Assembly: GCF_021602155.1 (NCBI RefSeq)
Contig: NZ_BQHY01000013.1
Span: forward strand, 124,001 to 188,000
Length of the DNA: 64,000 bases
Direction: 5' to 3'
Source of the DNA: Pseudomonas parakoreensis
GTDB lineage: Bacteria > Pseudomonadota > Gammaproteobacteria > Pseudomonadales > Pseudomonadaceae
Shown piece after piece: positions 25,015 to 33,788 of the stretch (position 1 is the first letter of the stretch; the number at the start of each line of letters is the position of its first letter). A program made the position numbers and the translations under genes. The notes under the pieces were generated by a model. The model saw nothing but the letters and a program-made list of their open reading frames with translations, made no database searches and was not told the origin of the DNA.

Positions 25015-26304
25015 ATGCGCGAAGAGTTGAACCAAGGCCTGATCGACTTCCTCAAGGCCTCCCCTACCCCGTTCCACGCCACCGCCAGCCTTGTTCAGCG
25101 TCTGGAGGCCGCCGGTTACGTGCGCCTCGATGAGCGCGAGCCATGGACCACCGAGGCCAACGGCCGCTATTACGTCACCCGTAACGACTCCTCGATCGTC
25201 GCGATCAAAATGGGCCGCAACTCGCCGCTGCACGGCGGTATCCGCCTGGTCGGCGCCCACACCGACAGCCCGTGCCTGCGGGTCAAGCCGCAACCGGAAC
25301 TGCAACGTCAGGGCTTCTGGCAACTGGGCGTTGAAGTGTACGGCGGCGCGCTGCTGGCGCCGTGGTTCGACCGCGACCTGTCGCTGGCCGGCCGCGTCAC
25401 CTTCCGTCGCGACGGCAAGGTCGAAAGCCAGTTGATCGACTTCAAGGCACCGATCGCCATCATTCCCAACCTGGCGATTCACCTCAACCGTGAAGCCAAC
25501 CAAGGCTGGGCGATCAACGCACAGACCGAGCTGCCGCCGATACTCGCGCAGTTCGCCGGTGACGAGCGCGTCGACTTCCGTGCGGTACTGACCGATCAAC
25601 TGGCTCGCGAACACGGCCTGAACGCCGACGTGGTGCTGGATTATGAGCTGAGTTTCTACGACACCCAAAGCGCGGCGATCATCGGCCTGCATGGCGACTT
25701 CATCGCCGGCGCGCGCCTGGACAACTTGCTGTCCTGCTACGCCGGCCTGCAAGCCCTGCTCAGCGCCGACACCGAAGAAACCTGCGTGCTGGTGTGCAAC
25801 GATCACGAAGAAGTCGGCTCCTGCTCGGCGTGCGGCGCCGATGGCCCGATGCTCGAACAGACCCTGCGCCGCCTGCTGCCGGAAGGCGACGAGTTCGTGC
25901 GCACCATTCAGAAATCGCTGCTGGTCTCGGCCGACAACGCCCACGGCGTACACCCCAACTACGCCGAGAAGCACGACGCCAACCACGGCCCGAAACTCAA
26001 CGCCGGCCCGGTGATCAAGGTCAACAGCAACCAGCGCTACGCCACCAACAGCGAAACCGCCGGATTTTTCCGCCACCTGTGCATGGCCGAAGAAGTGCCG
26101 GTGCAGAGCTTCGTGGTACGCAGCGACATGGGTTGCGGTTCGACTATCGGCCCGATCACCGCCAGCCACCTGGGCGTGCGCACCGTCGATATCGGCCTGC
26201 CGACCTTCGCCATGCACTCGATCCGCGAACTGTGCGGCAGCCATGACCTGGCACACCTGGTCAAAGTGCTGAGCGCGTTCTACGCCTCCCGTGAATTGCC
26301 GTAA
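25015..26304 (+). CDS. apeB: M18 family aminopeptidase
   Basis: Zinc aminopeptidase of 429 residues that removes N-terminal residues from peptides in the cytoplasm. Seen: [15 protein letters not shown] with metal His (about residue 82), [11 protein letters not shown], the [13 protein letters not shown] segment with bridging Asp, [11 protein letters not shown] with catalytic Glu-Glu, and [12 protein letters not shown] plus [12 protein letters not shown] in the C-terminal half, all conserved in M18 enzymes (yeast aspartyl aminopeptidase/ApeB). The start ATG 25015 follows CTGGAGC. The dodecameric assembly of M18 enzymes is known for the family, not seen here. Confidence 0.95.
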   Translation: MREELNQGLIDFLKASPTPFHATASLVQRLEAAGYVRLDEREPWTTEANGRYYVTRNDSSIVAIKMGRNSPLHGGIRLVGAHTDSPCLRVKPQPELQRQGFWQLGVEVYGGALLAPWFDRDLSLAGRVTFRRDGKVESQLIDFKAPIAIIPNLAIHLNREANQGWAINAQTELPPILAQFAGDERVDFRAVLTDQLAREHGLNADVVLDYELSFYDTQSAAIIGLHGDFIAGARLDNLLSCYAGLQALLSADTEETCVLVCNDHEEVGSCSACGADGPMLEQTLRRLLPEGDEFVRTIQKSLLVSADNAHGVHPNYAEKHDANHGPKLNAGPVIKVNSNQRYATNSETAGFFRHLCMAEEVPVQSFVVRSDMGCGSTIGPITASHLGVRTVDIGLPTFAMHSIRELCGSHDLAHLVKVLSAFYASRELP

Positions 26305-26340
26305 TCGCTAAACGATCATCTCTCGGGATGATCACAAATC

Positions 26341-26434
26341 CCTGCAGGGGCTGCCGCAGGCTGCGATCTTTTGATCTTGTTTTTTGCAGTTCAAAAGCAA
26401 GATCAAAAGATCGCAGCCTGCGGCAGCTCCTACA
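26341..26434. repeat. REP inverted pair, family B
   Basis: Facing GGCTGCCGCAGGCTGCGATC units, with AT-rich spacer, after apeB. Confidence 0.9.
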
Positions 26435-26500
26435 CAGATCAATACAGCTTCAATGAAACCGACCTAGACTTACATCATCCCCTTCGACAAGGCAGTCTCC

Positions 26501-26677
26501 ATGATCTCGATGTCTTCGTTCCACGCCATGCTCGTCCCGATCCTGAGCGGGATGATCCTGCTGGCCATCGGCTTCAACTTCCGCGACAAGAACGCCGGCG
26601 TCTTCGCCATGTGGATCGGCATGCTGATGATCCTGGCGACCGTGGTCTACAAGATCCTCGCCAAACTCAACGAATAA
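26501..26677 (+). CDS. Small membrane protein of 58 residues
   Basis: ATG at 26501 to TAA at 26677 encodes MISMSSFHAMLVPILSGMIL..., continuing through a second hydrophobic helix (FAMWIGMLMILATVVYKIL) and ending AKLNE. The two helices are separated by a short charged loop (NFRDKNAG), predicting a two-span hairpin. Codon use matches the neighbours, with G/C in most third positions over 58 codons, and the position between a REP pair and the MscS gene would otherwise be unexplained. GGCAG sits about six bases upstream, a weak ribosome site. No function is assigned; linkage to the channel gene could be chance. Confidence 0.7.
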   Translation: MISMSSFHAMLVPILSGMILLAIGFNFRDKNAGVFAMWIGMLMILATVVYKILAKLNE

Positions 26678-26754
26678 ATCCGCGCCCGGCTCGCATTGAT
26701 TCTGACTGCCTCGTACACTCGCTCAATTCGCCCCTTTGCGAGGTTGACCGCCTA

Positions 26755-28908
26755 GTGTTCGCTCGTCTGTTTGCTCTGCCCTGCCTGTTCCTTGTCTGCC
26801 TGATGACGCTGCTGCCGCTGGCCCCTGCCCACGCGGTCGGCTTGCCGGGACTGCTCAACTCCACCAAGGCGCAGCCCGAGGCGCAGGAACCGTTGGGCCA
26901 GTCGCTGGATGAAGTCATCAAGTCGCTGGAAAACGACAAGCAACGCGCACAGTTGCTGAGCGATCTGAAAAAGCTGCGCGACGCCACCAAGAAAGCCCAG
27001 GTTTCACCGGAAGAAGGCGTGCTGGGCCTGATTGGCGGCACGCTGGCCAGTTTCGAGAAGCAGTTCTCCGGCGACGACAGTCCGCTGACCCGCTGGTCCG
27101 ACGAGTTCGATCTGGCCAAGGACGAACTCGATAACCTGATGTTGCCAGCCAGCGAGTGGCTGCCGATCATCTTCGGCTTCGCGGTGATCCTGATGGTCTG
27201 GAGCCTGCTCGCCGCCGCGCTGATCTGGCTCGGTCACCGGGTGCGCATGCGCTTCGGCCTGACCGAAGAACTGCCGCAGCACCCCAAGGCCCTCGACATG
27301 CTGCGCTTCGCCCTGCGCAAGCTCGGGCCATGGCTGATCGCGTTGGTCATCACCGTTTACATGAGCTACGCGCTGCCGTCGTCATTGGGCAAGAGCCTGG
27401 CGATGGTGCTGGCGTATGCGCTGGTGGTCGGCACCTGTTTCTCGGCGATCTGCGTGATCGCCTTCTCGCTGCTCGACGGCCCGCACCGGCACCGGGCGCT
27501 GTACATCCTGCGGCATCAGGCGTTCCGTCCGTTATGGCTGATCGGCAGCTTCGCCGCGTTCGGTGAAGCGCTCAACGACCCGCGCCTGGTGGAAAGCCTC
27601 GGCGTGCATTTGGCGCACACCACCGCGACCGTCACCAATGTCCTCGCGGCGCTGTTCACCGGGCTGTTCATCCTGCGTTTCCGCCGGCCAATCGCCCATC
27701 TGATCCGCAACCAGCCATTGTCCCGTCGCCTGACCCGCCGCGCCCTCAGCGACACCATCGATATCCTCGGCACCTTCTGGTACGTGCCGGCGCTGGTGCT
27801 GGTCGGGATTTCGCTGTTCGCCACCTTCGTCTCCGCCGGCGACACCAGCACCGCCCTGCGCCAGTCACTGATCTGCACGGTGCTGCTGGTGATGTGCATG
27901 GTGATCAACGGTCTGGTGCGCCGGCACTCACTCAAACCGCAACGCGGGCCGAAGCGCCATGCCTTGTACTCCGAGCGCCTGAAAAGCTTCTTCTACACCC
28001 TCGCCCACCTGCTGGTGTGGCTGATCTTCATCGAGCTCGGCCTGCGCGTATGGGGCAAATCGCTGATCGGCTTTGCCGAGGGCGAAGGCCACGACGTCAG
28101 CGTCAAACTGTTCAGCCTGATCGGCACGCTGATTTTCTCCTGGCTGGTCTGGATCCTCGCCGACACCGCCGTGCATCACGCCCTCACCCGCTCGCGCAAA
28201 GGCCTGGCGAATGCCCGCGCGCAGACGATGATGCCGCTGATCCGCAACGTGCTGTTCGTGGCGATTTTCATCATTGCGCTGATCGTCGCCCTGGCGAACA
28301 TGGGCATGAACGTCACGCCACTGCTGGCCGGTGCCGGTGTGATCGGCCTGGCCATCGGTTTCGGTGCGCAATCGCTGGTGGCGGATTTGATCACCGGCCT
28401 GTTCATCATCATCGAAGACTCGCTGGCCATTGATGACTACGTCGATGTCGGCGGGCATCTGGGCACTGTCGAAGGCCTGACCATCCGCACCGTGCGCCTG
28501 CGCGATATCGACGGCATCGTTCACACCATCCCGTTCAGCGAAATCAAAAGCATCAAGAACTACTCACGGGAATTCGGCTACGCGATCTTCCGCGTGGCGG
28601 TGCCGTACAACATGGAAATCGACGACGCGATCAAACTGATGCGCGAAGTCGGCCAGAAAATGCGCACCGACCCGCTGCAACGGCGCAACATCTGGTCGCC
28701 ACTGGAGATCCAGGGCGTGGAGAGTTTCGAGTCCGGCAGCGCAATTTTGCGTGCGCGCTTCAAGACCGCGCCAATCAAGCAATGGGAAGTTTCCCGCGCG
28801 TTCAACCTGTCGCTCAAACGCCATCTGGACGAGGCCGGGCTCGATCTGGCGACTCCACGCATGAGCGTGCAGGTCATCACTGCCGGTGGTGGCCAGCCGA
28901 AGGAATAG
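26755..28908 (+). CDS. Large MscS-type mechanosensitive channel (YbiO-like)
   Basis: About 717 residues, far longer than the core MscS (286). Seen: a signal peptide (1-25, ending PAHA), a periplasmic helical region (about 30-130), about ten membrane helices, then the MscS pore and vestibule: ALANMGMNVTPLLAGAGVIGLAIGFGAQSLVADLITGLFIIIED is the conserved pore helix and the Gly/Ala-rich packing face, followed by the beta domain SVGDYVDVGGHLGTVE-type and a C-terminal alpha-beta domain. It likely releases solutes on hypo-osmotic shock. The GTG start (26755) is preceded by GAGG; the upstream open frame would lack the signal peptide. Confidence 0.9.
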   Translation: MFARLFALPCLFLVCLMTLLPLAPAHAVGLPGLLNSTKAQPEAQEPLGQSLDEVIKSLENDKQRAQLLSDLKKLRDATKKAQVSPEEGVLGLIGGTLASFEKQFSGDDSPLTRWSDEFDLAKDELDNLMLPASEWLPIIFGFAVILMVWSLLAAALIWLGHRVRMRFGLTEELPQHPKALDMLRFALRKLGPWLIALVITVYMSYALPSSLGKSLAMVLAYALVVGTCFSAICVIAFSLLDGPHRHRALYILRHQAFRPLWLIGSFAAFGEALNDPRLVESLGVHLAHTTATVTNVLAALFTGLFILRFRRPIAHLIRNQPLSRRLTRRALSDTIDILGTFWYVPALVLVGISLFATFVSAGDTSTALRQSLICTVLLVMCMVINGLVRRHSLKPQRGPKRHALYSERLKSFFYTLAHLLVWLIFIELGLRVWGKSLIGFAEGEGHDVSVKLFSLIGTLIFSWLVWILADTAVHHALTRSRKGLANARAQTMMPLIRNVLFVAIFIIALIVALANMGMNVTPLLAGAGVIGLAIGFGAQSLVADLITGLFIIIEDSLAIDDYVDVGGHLGTVEGLTIRTVRLRDIDGIVHTIPFSEIKSIKNYSREFGYAIFRVAVPYNMEIDDAIKLMREVGQKMRTDPLQRRNIWSPLEIQGVESFESGSAILRARFKTAPIKQWEVSRAFNLSLKRHLDEAGLDLATPRMSVQVITAGGGQPKE

Positions 28909-28974
28909 CACTTCGCGCAGACACTCGGGTCACAGGCAGGGAGGCCAGAAAAACAATAACCATGGAGAAACCCG

Positions 28975-30300
28975 ATGCAGCTGACACGTATCGCCCAGAC
29001 TGTTCTGCTCACCCTGCTGGCCGGCACCGCCAGCGCCGCCACCCTGGACAGCACCCGCGAACAGATCGCCGCGCAAGCCAAGGCACTTGAACCGGAGCTG
29101 CTGGAAACCCGCCGCGACATCCACGCCCATCCGGAACTGGGCAACACCGAAACACGCACCTCTGAACTGGTCGCCAAACAGCTCAAGGCCATGGGCCTGG
29201 AAGTGAAAACCAACGTCGCCCGCACCGGCGTGGTCGCCATCCTCAAAGGCGCCCTGCCCGGCCCGACCGTGGCCTTGCGCGCCGACATGGACGCACTGCC
29301 GGTCAAGGAAGTCGCCGACCTGCCCTTCGCCTCGAAAGCCAAAGGCACCTACCTCGGCAAAGAAGTCGACGTGATGCACGCCTGCGGCCACGACGCCCAC
29401 ATTGCGATCCTGTTGAGCACGGCGAAAATCCTCACCGGTCTGCACGACACCCTGCCCGGCACCGTGGTGTTCTACTTCCAGCCCGCCGAAGAAGGCCCGA
29501 GCGACTTCATCCCCGACGGCAAGAACACCTGGGGCGCAAAAATGATGGTGCAGGAAGGCGTGATGAAATCACCCAAACCCGACGCCGTATTCGGTCTGCA
29601 CGTCTGGGCCGGCGTTCCCGCCGGACAGATTGCCTACCGCCCCGGCGCCACCCTGGCCAGCTCCGACGACCTGCGCATCAAAATCCTCGGCAAACAAACC
29701 CACGCCGGCCGCCCGTGGGACGGCATCGACCCGATCACCGTCGGCGCACAAACCATCGTCGGCCTGCAAACCGTGGTCAGTCGGCGCACCGATATTTCGT
29801 CTTACCCGTCGGTGGTCAGCATCGGCACCATCAATGGTGGCACCCGCTACAACATCATTCCCGAGTCCGTGGACATGAGCGGCACCATCCGCTCCTACGA
29901 CTACGGCATCCGCCAGAAACTCCACGCCGACGTACGCCAGACCATCGAAAACATCGCCGAAAGCGGCGGCGCGAAAGCCGACGTGACCATCATCGAAAAA
30001 TACGACCCCACGATCAACAACCCGGCACTGACGGAAAAAATGCTGCCGACGTTGAAGTGGGCAGCCAAGGATGACGTGGTCAATGCGCCGCTGGTGGGCG
30101 GCGCGGAAGACTTCTCGTTCTTCGCCAAGGAAGTACCGGGGTTGTTCGTATTTCTCGGCGTCACACCACGGGATCAGGACATGAGCAAGGCCGCGCCGAA
30201 TCACAATCCGGGGTTCTTTGTGGATGAGTCGGCGCTGGTGGTGGGCGTACGCACACTGGCCTCACTGGCAACAGACTACCTCTACACCAACACCCACTAA
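28975..30300 (+). CDS. Exported M20 family amidohydrolase/peptidase
   Basis: A 441-residue zinc hydrolase with a signal peptide (about 1-22, LTLLAGTASA|A). Seen: RRDIHAHPELG, ALRADMDALPV with the bridging Asp, VMHACGHDAHIA with metal Cys/His, FQPAEEGP with the catalytic Glu, the dimerisation lid with GKQTHAGRPWDGIDP, and NHNPGFFVDE near the C-terminus. It matches the aminoacylase/carboxypeptidase (hippurate hydrolase, IAA-amino acid hydrolase) branch. The export signal suggests periplasmic hydrolysis of an N-acyl amino acid or amide. An ATG at 28975 with GGAG upstream fits. Substrate unknown. Confidence 0.9.
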   Translation: MQLTRIAQTVLLTLLAGTASAATLDSTREQIAAQAKALEPELLETRRDIHAHPELGNTETRTSELVAKQLKAMGLEVKTNVARTGVVAILKGALPGPTVALRADMDALPVKEVADLPFASKAKGTYLGKEVDVMHACGHDAHIAILLSTAKILTGLHDTLPGTVVFYFQPAEEGPSDFIPDGKNTWGAKMMVQEGVMKSPKPDAVFGLHVWAGVPAGQIAYRPGATLASSDDLRIKILGKQTHAGRPWDGIDPITVGAQTIVGLQTVVSRRTDISSYPSVVSIGTINGGTRYNIIPESVDMSGTIRSYDYGIRQKLHADVRQTIENIAESGGAKADVTIIEKYDPTINNPALTEKMLPTLKWAAKDDVVNAPLVGGAEDFSFFAKEVPGLFVFLGVTPRDQDMSKAAPNHNPGFFVDESALVVGVRTLASLATDYLYTNTH

Positions 30301-30302
30301 CC

Positions 30303-30394
30303 TGAAGGAGCTGACGAGTGCAACGAGGCTGCGATCTTTTAGTGTGCTGAAGATCAAGATCAAAAGATCGCAGCCTTCGGCAGCTCCTACACAG
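30303..30394. repeat. REP pair, family B, left arm degenerate
   Basis: The right arm (AGATCGCAGCCTTCGGCAGC) is intact, the left arm carries several changes (GAAGGAGCTGACGAGTGCAA), so the palindrome is partly decayed. Confidence 0.8.
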
Positions 30395-30395
30395 G

Positions 30396-30714
30396 ATGAG
30401 CGTTAGCTCGGCTGCAGCTCTTGATCTTGATCCACGGGCGACGTCGGAAGGCTGAGTGGAGGGATTGATCCGGGGTGGGAGCGCAGCGACCGTTTGGCGC
30501 AGCCAAACACAGCGAGAGGAGGTGCAGCGAAGCAAACCGTAGGCGCTGCCCCCGGAACAATCCCGGAGCGAAGGAACCCCGAGCCCCAGCGAGCGGGCCG
30601 AACGCAGGAGCAAGCGTTTTTGGTTACTTTTGAGGCGTTTGTCAAAAGTGACCCGCCGTAAGGGCGGAACCCTAAGCCGCCGTTACCGCAGCAACGGATA
30701 TTCACCCAAAACGA
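30396..30714. repeat. Non-coding interspersed-repeat-like element
   Basis: About 320 bases with no gene but much structure: a TTACTTTTGA/TCAAAAGTGA hairpin at 30624-30651 and a CCGCC/GGCGG stem at 30653-30667. I recognise the GAGCGAAGGAACCCCGAGC and TTTTGGTTACTTTTG-like stretch as a motif seen often between genes in Pseudomonas genomes (memory, not a search). It ends at the stop codon of the GntR gene. Confidence 0.55.
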
Positions 30715-31431
30715 TCAAACCACATCAACCCCCACATGAATCGCATCATGCCGCCAAAACTCCAGATCACAATCAATCAACCGCTCATGCTGATCATAAT
30801 TGACCCGAGCAATCCGTAACCCCGGACTCCCCACAGAAACCCGCAAAGCCGCCGCCGCATCCACCGCCAACGACGTCGGCACAATCTCGAACCGCACCCG
30901 CCCATAGTGCAAATCGTAATGCCGCGCATACAACTCGGTCATCGACTGATTCAAATCGAACCCCAGAATCCCCGGAAAATACTGCGGATTCAGATAATGC
31001 TCCACATACAGCACCAGCCGCCCGTCAATCCGCCGCGACCGGCAAATCTGGATCACGCTGGACAACGCCGGCAACTGCAACCACGCACACACCGCCGCCG
31101 AAGCCGGCTGCAGACGCGCGGAAATCACCTCGGTCGACGGCTCCCGGCCCTGCGCACTGACCATCGCGTGAAAGTGACTGCGCTGCATCAGGTTGTACGC
31201 CAGACGCGGCGGCGAAACGAACCAGCCACGGCGCTCCTCGCGATAAATCTGCCCCTGCGCCTCCAGCTGCAACAACGCTTCACGCACAGTAATGCGCGTA
31301 GTGCCGAACAACTCACTGAGCTTGCGCTCGGCCGGCAGCTTGCTGCCCGGCGCCAACAGGCCGTGATCGAGCTGCTCCTGCAGCACCTGGCCGATGGCTG
31401 TCACCGCTTTTGTTGCCTCATCGCGCATCAA
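30715..31431 (-). CDS. GntR-family regulator with UTRA domain (PhnR/HutC-like)
   Basis: A 238-residue regulator. Seen: an N-terminal winged helix (LAPGSKLPAERKLSELFGTTRITVREALLQLEAQG, about residues 25-62) and a C-terminal UTRA ligand domain (about 85-230) with SSVIQICRSRRIDGRLVLYVEHYLNP and a closing IARVNYDQHERLIDCDLEFWRHDAI typical of HutC-type proteins. UTRA domains bind small metabolites, including phosphonates and sugar phosphates. It is divergent from the ABC importer operon, 350 bases away, and the region between has CTAGACC-type sites. The phosphonate-regulator resemblance is inference from layout. Confidence 0.87.
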   Translation of the reverse strand: MMRDEATKAVTAIGQVLQEQLDHGLLAPGSKLPAERKLSELFGTTRITVREALLQLEAQGQIYREERRGWFVSPPRLAYNLMQRSHFHAMVSAQGREPSTEVISARLQPASAAVCAWLQLPALSSVIQICRSRRIDGRLVLYVEHYLNPQYFPGILGFDLNQSMTELYARHYDLHYGRVRFEIVPTSLAVDAAAALRVSVGSPGLRIARVNYDQHERLIDCDLEFWRHDAIHVGVDVV

Positions 31432-31780
31432 CGTTACCTATCTGGACTAGACCAGCACTGTTTCGGGGCAAAAACCGTACGGCCTGCAAGCCGTTTCCAT
31501 GTCTTGCAAGCCTAGGCAGTGCAGATGACCGAGAGATGACAAACCCGCCCGACGGTCGCCCTCATGACTTGCAATACCTCGGCCAAGTCCCTTGCCAGCC
31601 GGGGCTTTGACCTTGGTCTACGCTTAGCGGGCAAGCGCCGAAACCGGGCCAATAAAAGGCCTGCCGGGCGACCGCCGACATCAAAGTGTCATCCAGCCCC
31701 CTTAAATTGGCTCAGGTATTGCTGACCTAGACCAACACAAACCGCAATCGCAGCGTTGAACACGACCAAGGAGCTTCGGA
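31432..31780. promoter_or_regulatory. Divergent control region with repeated CTAGACCA sites
   Basis: No gene in this 350-base gap. Three copies of a CTAGACCA-like element occur: CTGGACTAGACCAG at 31442-31455, TTGGTCTA at 31613-31620 (inverted), and TGACCTAGACCAA at 31723-31735. The first is a symmetric CTGG-N6-CCAG. They match the GT-N-TA-N-AC pattern known for HutC-type GntR operators and bracket both promoters. Confidence 0.6.
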
Positions 31781-32848
31781 ATGAAACAGCTTTTCCTGGC
31801 AACACTGTTAGGCTCGACCATTGCAATGTGCACCGCCGCCATGGCGGCCGACACCGATCTGAAAACCCTCGAAGCCGCTGCGAAAGCGGAAGGCGCCGTC
31901 AACAGCGTCGGCATGCCCGATGACTGGGCCAACTGGAAAGGCACCTGGGAAGACCTGGCCAAGACCTACGGCCTGAAACACATTGACACCGACATGAGCT
32001 CGGCCCAGGAAATCGCCAAGTTCGCCGCTGAAAAAGACAACGCCACCGCCGACATCGGCGACGTCGGCGCCGCCTTCGGCCCGATCGCGGTCAAGCAGGG
32101 CGTGGTGCAACCCTACAAACCGAGCACTTGGGATCAGGTGCCGGCCTGGGCCAAGGACAAGGACGGCAACTGGGCATTGGCCTACACCGGTACCATCGCC
32201 TTCATCGTCAACAAGAAACTGCTGCACGGTTCCGAAGTACCGACCAAATGGGCTGACCTCAAGGGCGGCAAATACAAGGTTTCCATCGGTGACGTGAGCA
32301 CCGCCGCGCAAGCCGCCAACGGCGTACTCGCCGCGGCCCTGGCCAACGGTGGCGACGAGAAGAACCTCCAGCCGGCCCTGCTGCTGTTTGCAGACATCGC
32401 CAAGCAAGGTCGCCTGTCGATGGCCAACCCGACCATCGCCACCATGGAAAAAGGCGAGATCGAAGTCGGCGTGGTCTGGGATTTCAATGGTCTGAGCTAC
32501 AAGGCCAAGATGGCCAACCCGGATGACTACGTGGTGCTGATCCCGTCCGACGGCTCGGTGATTTCCGGCTACACCACCATCATCAACAAGTACGCAAAAA
32601 ACCCGAACGCCGCCAAGCTGACCCGCGAATACATCTTCAGCGACGCCGGCCAGACCAACCTGGCGCGCGGCAACGCCCGTCCGATCCGTGCCGAACATCT
32701 GCAACTGCCGGAAGACGTGAAAGCCAAGCTGCTGCCAAACGAGCAGTACAAGAAGGTCACGCCAATCAAGGACGCCGACGCGTGGGAAAAAACCTCCAAG
32801 GCCCTGCCGCAGAAGTGGAACGAAGAAGTCATCGTCGAGATGAAGTAA
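31781..32848 (+). CDS. ABC importer periplasmic binding protein (family 1, AfuA/PotD-like)
   Basis: A 355-residue extracellular solute-binding protein. Seen: a signal peptide (1-23, STIAMCTAAMAA|D), the two-lobe fold with the IAFIVNKKLLHGSEVPTKWADL hinge strand and GEIEVGVVWDFNGLSYKAKMANP at the second crossing, and a C-terminal helical end. The family includes iron, polyamine, phosphonate and sugar-phosphate binders. The operon around it encodes a phosphodiesterase and a HAD phosphatase, so a phosphorus compound is the likely ligand. It is the first gene after the divergent regulator. The ATG 31781 has GGAG upstream. Confidence 0.88.
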   Translation: MKQLFLATLLGSTIAMCTAAMAADTDLKTLEAAAKAEGAVNSVGMPDDWANWKGTWEDLAKTYGLKHIDTDMSSAQEIAKFAAEKDNATADIGDVGAAFGPIAVKQGVVQPYKPSTWDQVPAWAKDKDGNWALAYTGTIAFIVNKKLLHGSEVPTKWADLKGGKYKVSIGDVSTAAQAANGVLAAALANGGDEKNLQPALLLFADIAKQGRLSMANPTIATMEKGEIEVGVVWDFNGLSYKAKMANPDDYVVLIPSDGSVISGYTTIINKYAKNPNAAKLTREYIFSDAGQTNLARGNARPIRAEHLQLPEDVKAKLLPNEQYKKVTPIKDADAWEKTSKALPQKWNEEVIVEMK

Positions 32849-32857
32849 TCCTTCATC

Positions 32858-32942
32858 TGTAGGAGCTGCCGCAGGCTGCGATCTTTTGATCTTGCTTTTA
32901 AAAGGCAGAGTCAAAAGATCGCAGCCTGCGGCAGTTCCTACA
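32858..32942. repeat. REP inverted pair, family B, inside the ABC operon
   Basis: Facing GTAGGAGCTGCCGCAGGCTG units between the binding-protein gene and the phosphodiesterase gene. It may stabilise the upstream mRNA and set higher binding-protein levels (known role of REP units in operons, inferred here). Confidence 0.88.
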
Positions 32943-32981
32943 TTGAACGATCCAAGTTTTGTTTTCGGAGTTTTTGCCCCT

Positions 32982-33788
32982 ATGAAGCACAACGTCATCC
33001 TTGTCGTGCTCGACGGTCTCAACTACGAGGTCGCGCGTCACGCCATGGGGCATCTGCAGGCTTACGTTGGCGCAGGACGCGCCGCGCTCTATCAGTTGGA
33101 GTGCGAGTTGCCGGCCCTGTCCCGACCGCTTTACGAATGCATCCTCACCGGCGTGCCGCCGATCGACAGTGGCATCGTCCACAACAACGTCGCGCGTCTG
33201 TCCAACCAGCGCAGCATCTATCACTACGCCCGCGACGCCGGCCTGAAAACCGCCGCAGCGGCCTATCACTGGGTCAGCGAGCTGTATAACCGCTCGCCGT
33301 TCGTCGTGGCCCGCGACCGGCATACCGAAAACCTGTCATTGCCGATCCAGCACGGCCACTTCTACTGGAGTGATCACTACCCGGATTCGCACCTGTTTGC
33401 CGACGCGGAAAACCTGCGCCTGCGCCATGCGCCGAACTTTCTGCTGATTCACCCGATGAACATCGACGACGCCGGCCACAAGCACGGCCTCGACTCCACG
33501 CAATACCGCAACAGCGCACGCTCGGCGGACATCATCCTCGCCGACTACCTGCAAGGCTGGCTCGATGCGGGCTATCAGGTGCTGGTCACCGCCGACCACG
33601 GCATGAACAACGACCGCTCGCACAACGGCCTGCTGCCGGAAGAACGCCAGGTGCCGCTGTTCGTTCTCGGTGACGCCTTCAGCTTCAATATTGATGCCGC
33701 GCCGAAACAAACCGAGATCTGCGGCACCGTCTGCGAACTGCTCGGCGCCCCCCACGACAAACCTGTATGCCGGGAGCTGCTCAAGTGA
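32982..33788 (+). CDS. Cytosolic alkaline-phosphatase-superfamily phosphodiesterase (NPP/PhnA-like)
   Basis: A 268-residue two-metal hydrolase. Seen: VVLDGLNY with metal Asp11, the nucleophile region PALSRPLYECILTG with Ser47 where NPP and phosphonoacetate hydrolase have Thr, IDDAGHKHG with Asp162 and His166, TADHGMNN with Asp205-His206, and a late His214 (SHNG). That is a complete set of ligands in the order D, S, D/H, DH, H. No signal peptide is present, so it acts inside the cell, on what the ABC importer brings in. The compact size lacks the C-terminal insertions of eukaryotic NPPs. It may cleave a phosphodiester or a phosphonate; which one is not visible. Confidence 0.83.
   Translation: MKHNVILVVLDGLNYEVARHAMGHLQAYVGAGRAALYQLECELPALSRPLYECILTGVPPIDSGIVHNNVARLSNQRSIYHYARDAGLKTAAAAYHWVSELYNRSPFVVARDRHTENLSLPIQHGHFYWSDHYPDSHLFADAENLRLRHAPNFLLIHPMNIDDAGHKHGLDSTQYRNSARSADIILADYLQGWLDAGYQVLVTADHGMNNDRSHNGLLPEERQVPLFVLGDAFSFNIDAAPKQTEICGTVCELLGAPHDKPVCRELLK

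Noticed and set aside
26371-26754. N-terminal extension of the MscS gene
   Set aside because: The frame is open through a REP arm and the small membrane gene in another frame; the signal peptide and ribosome site place the start at 26755.
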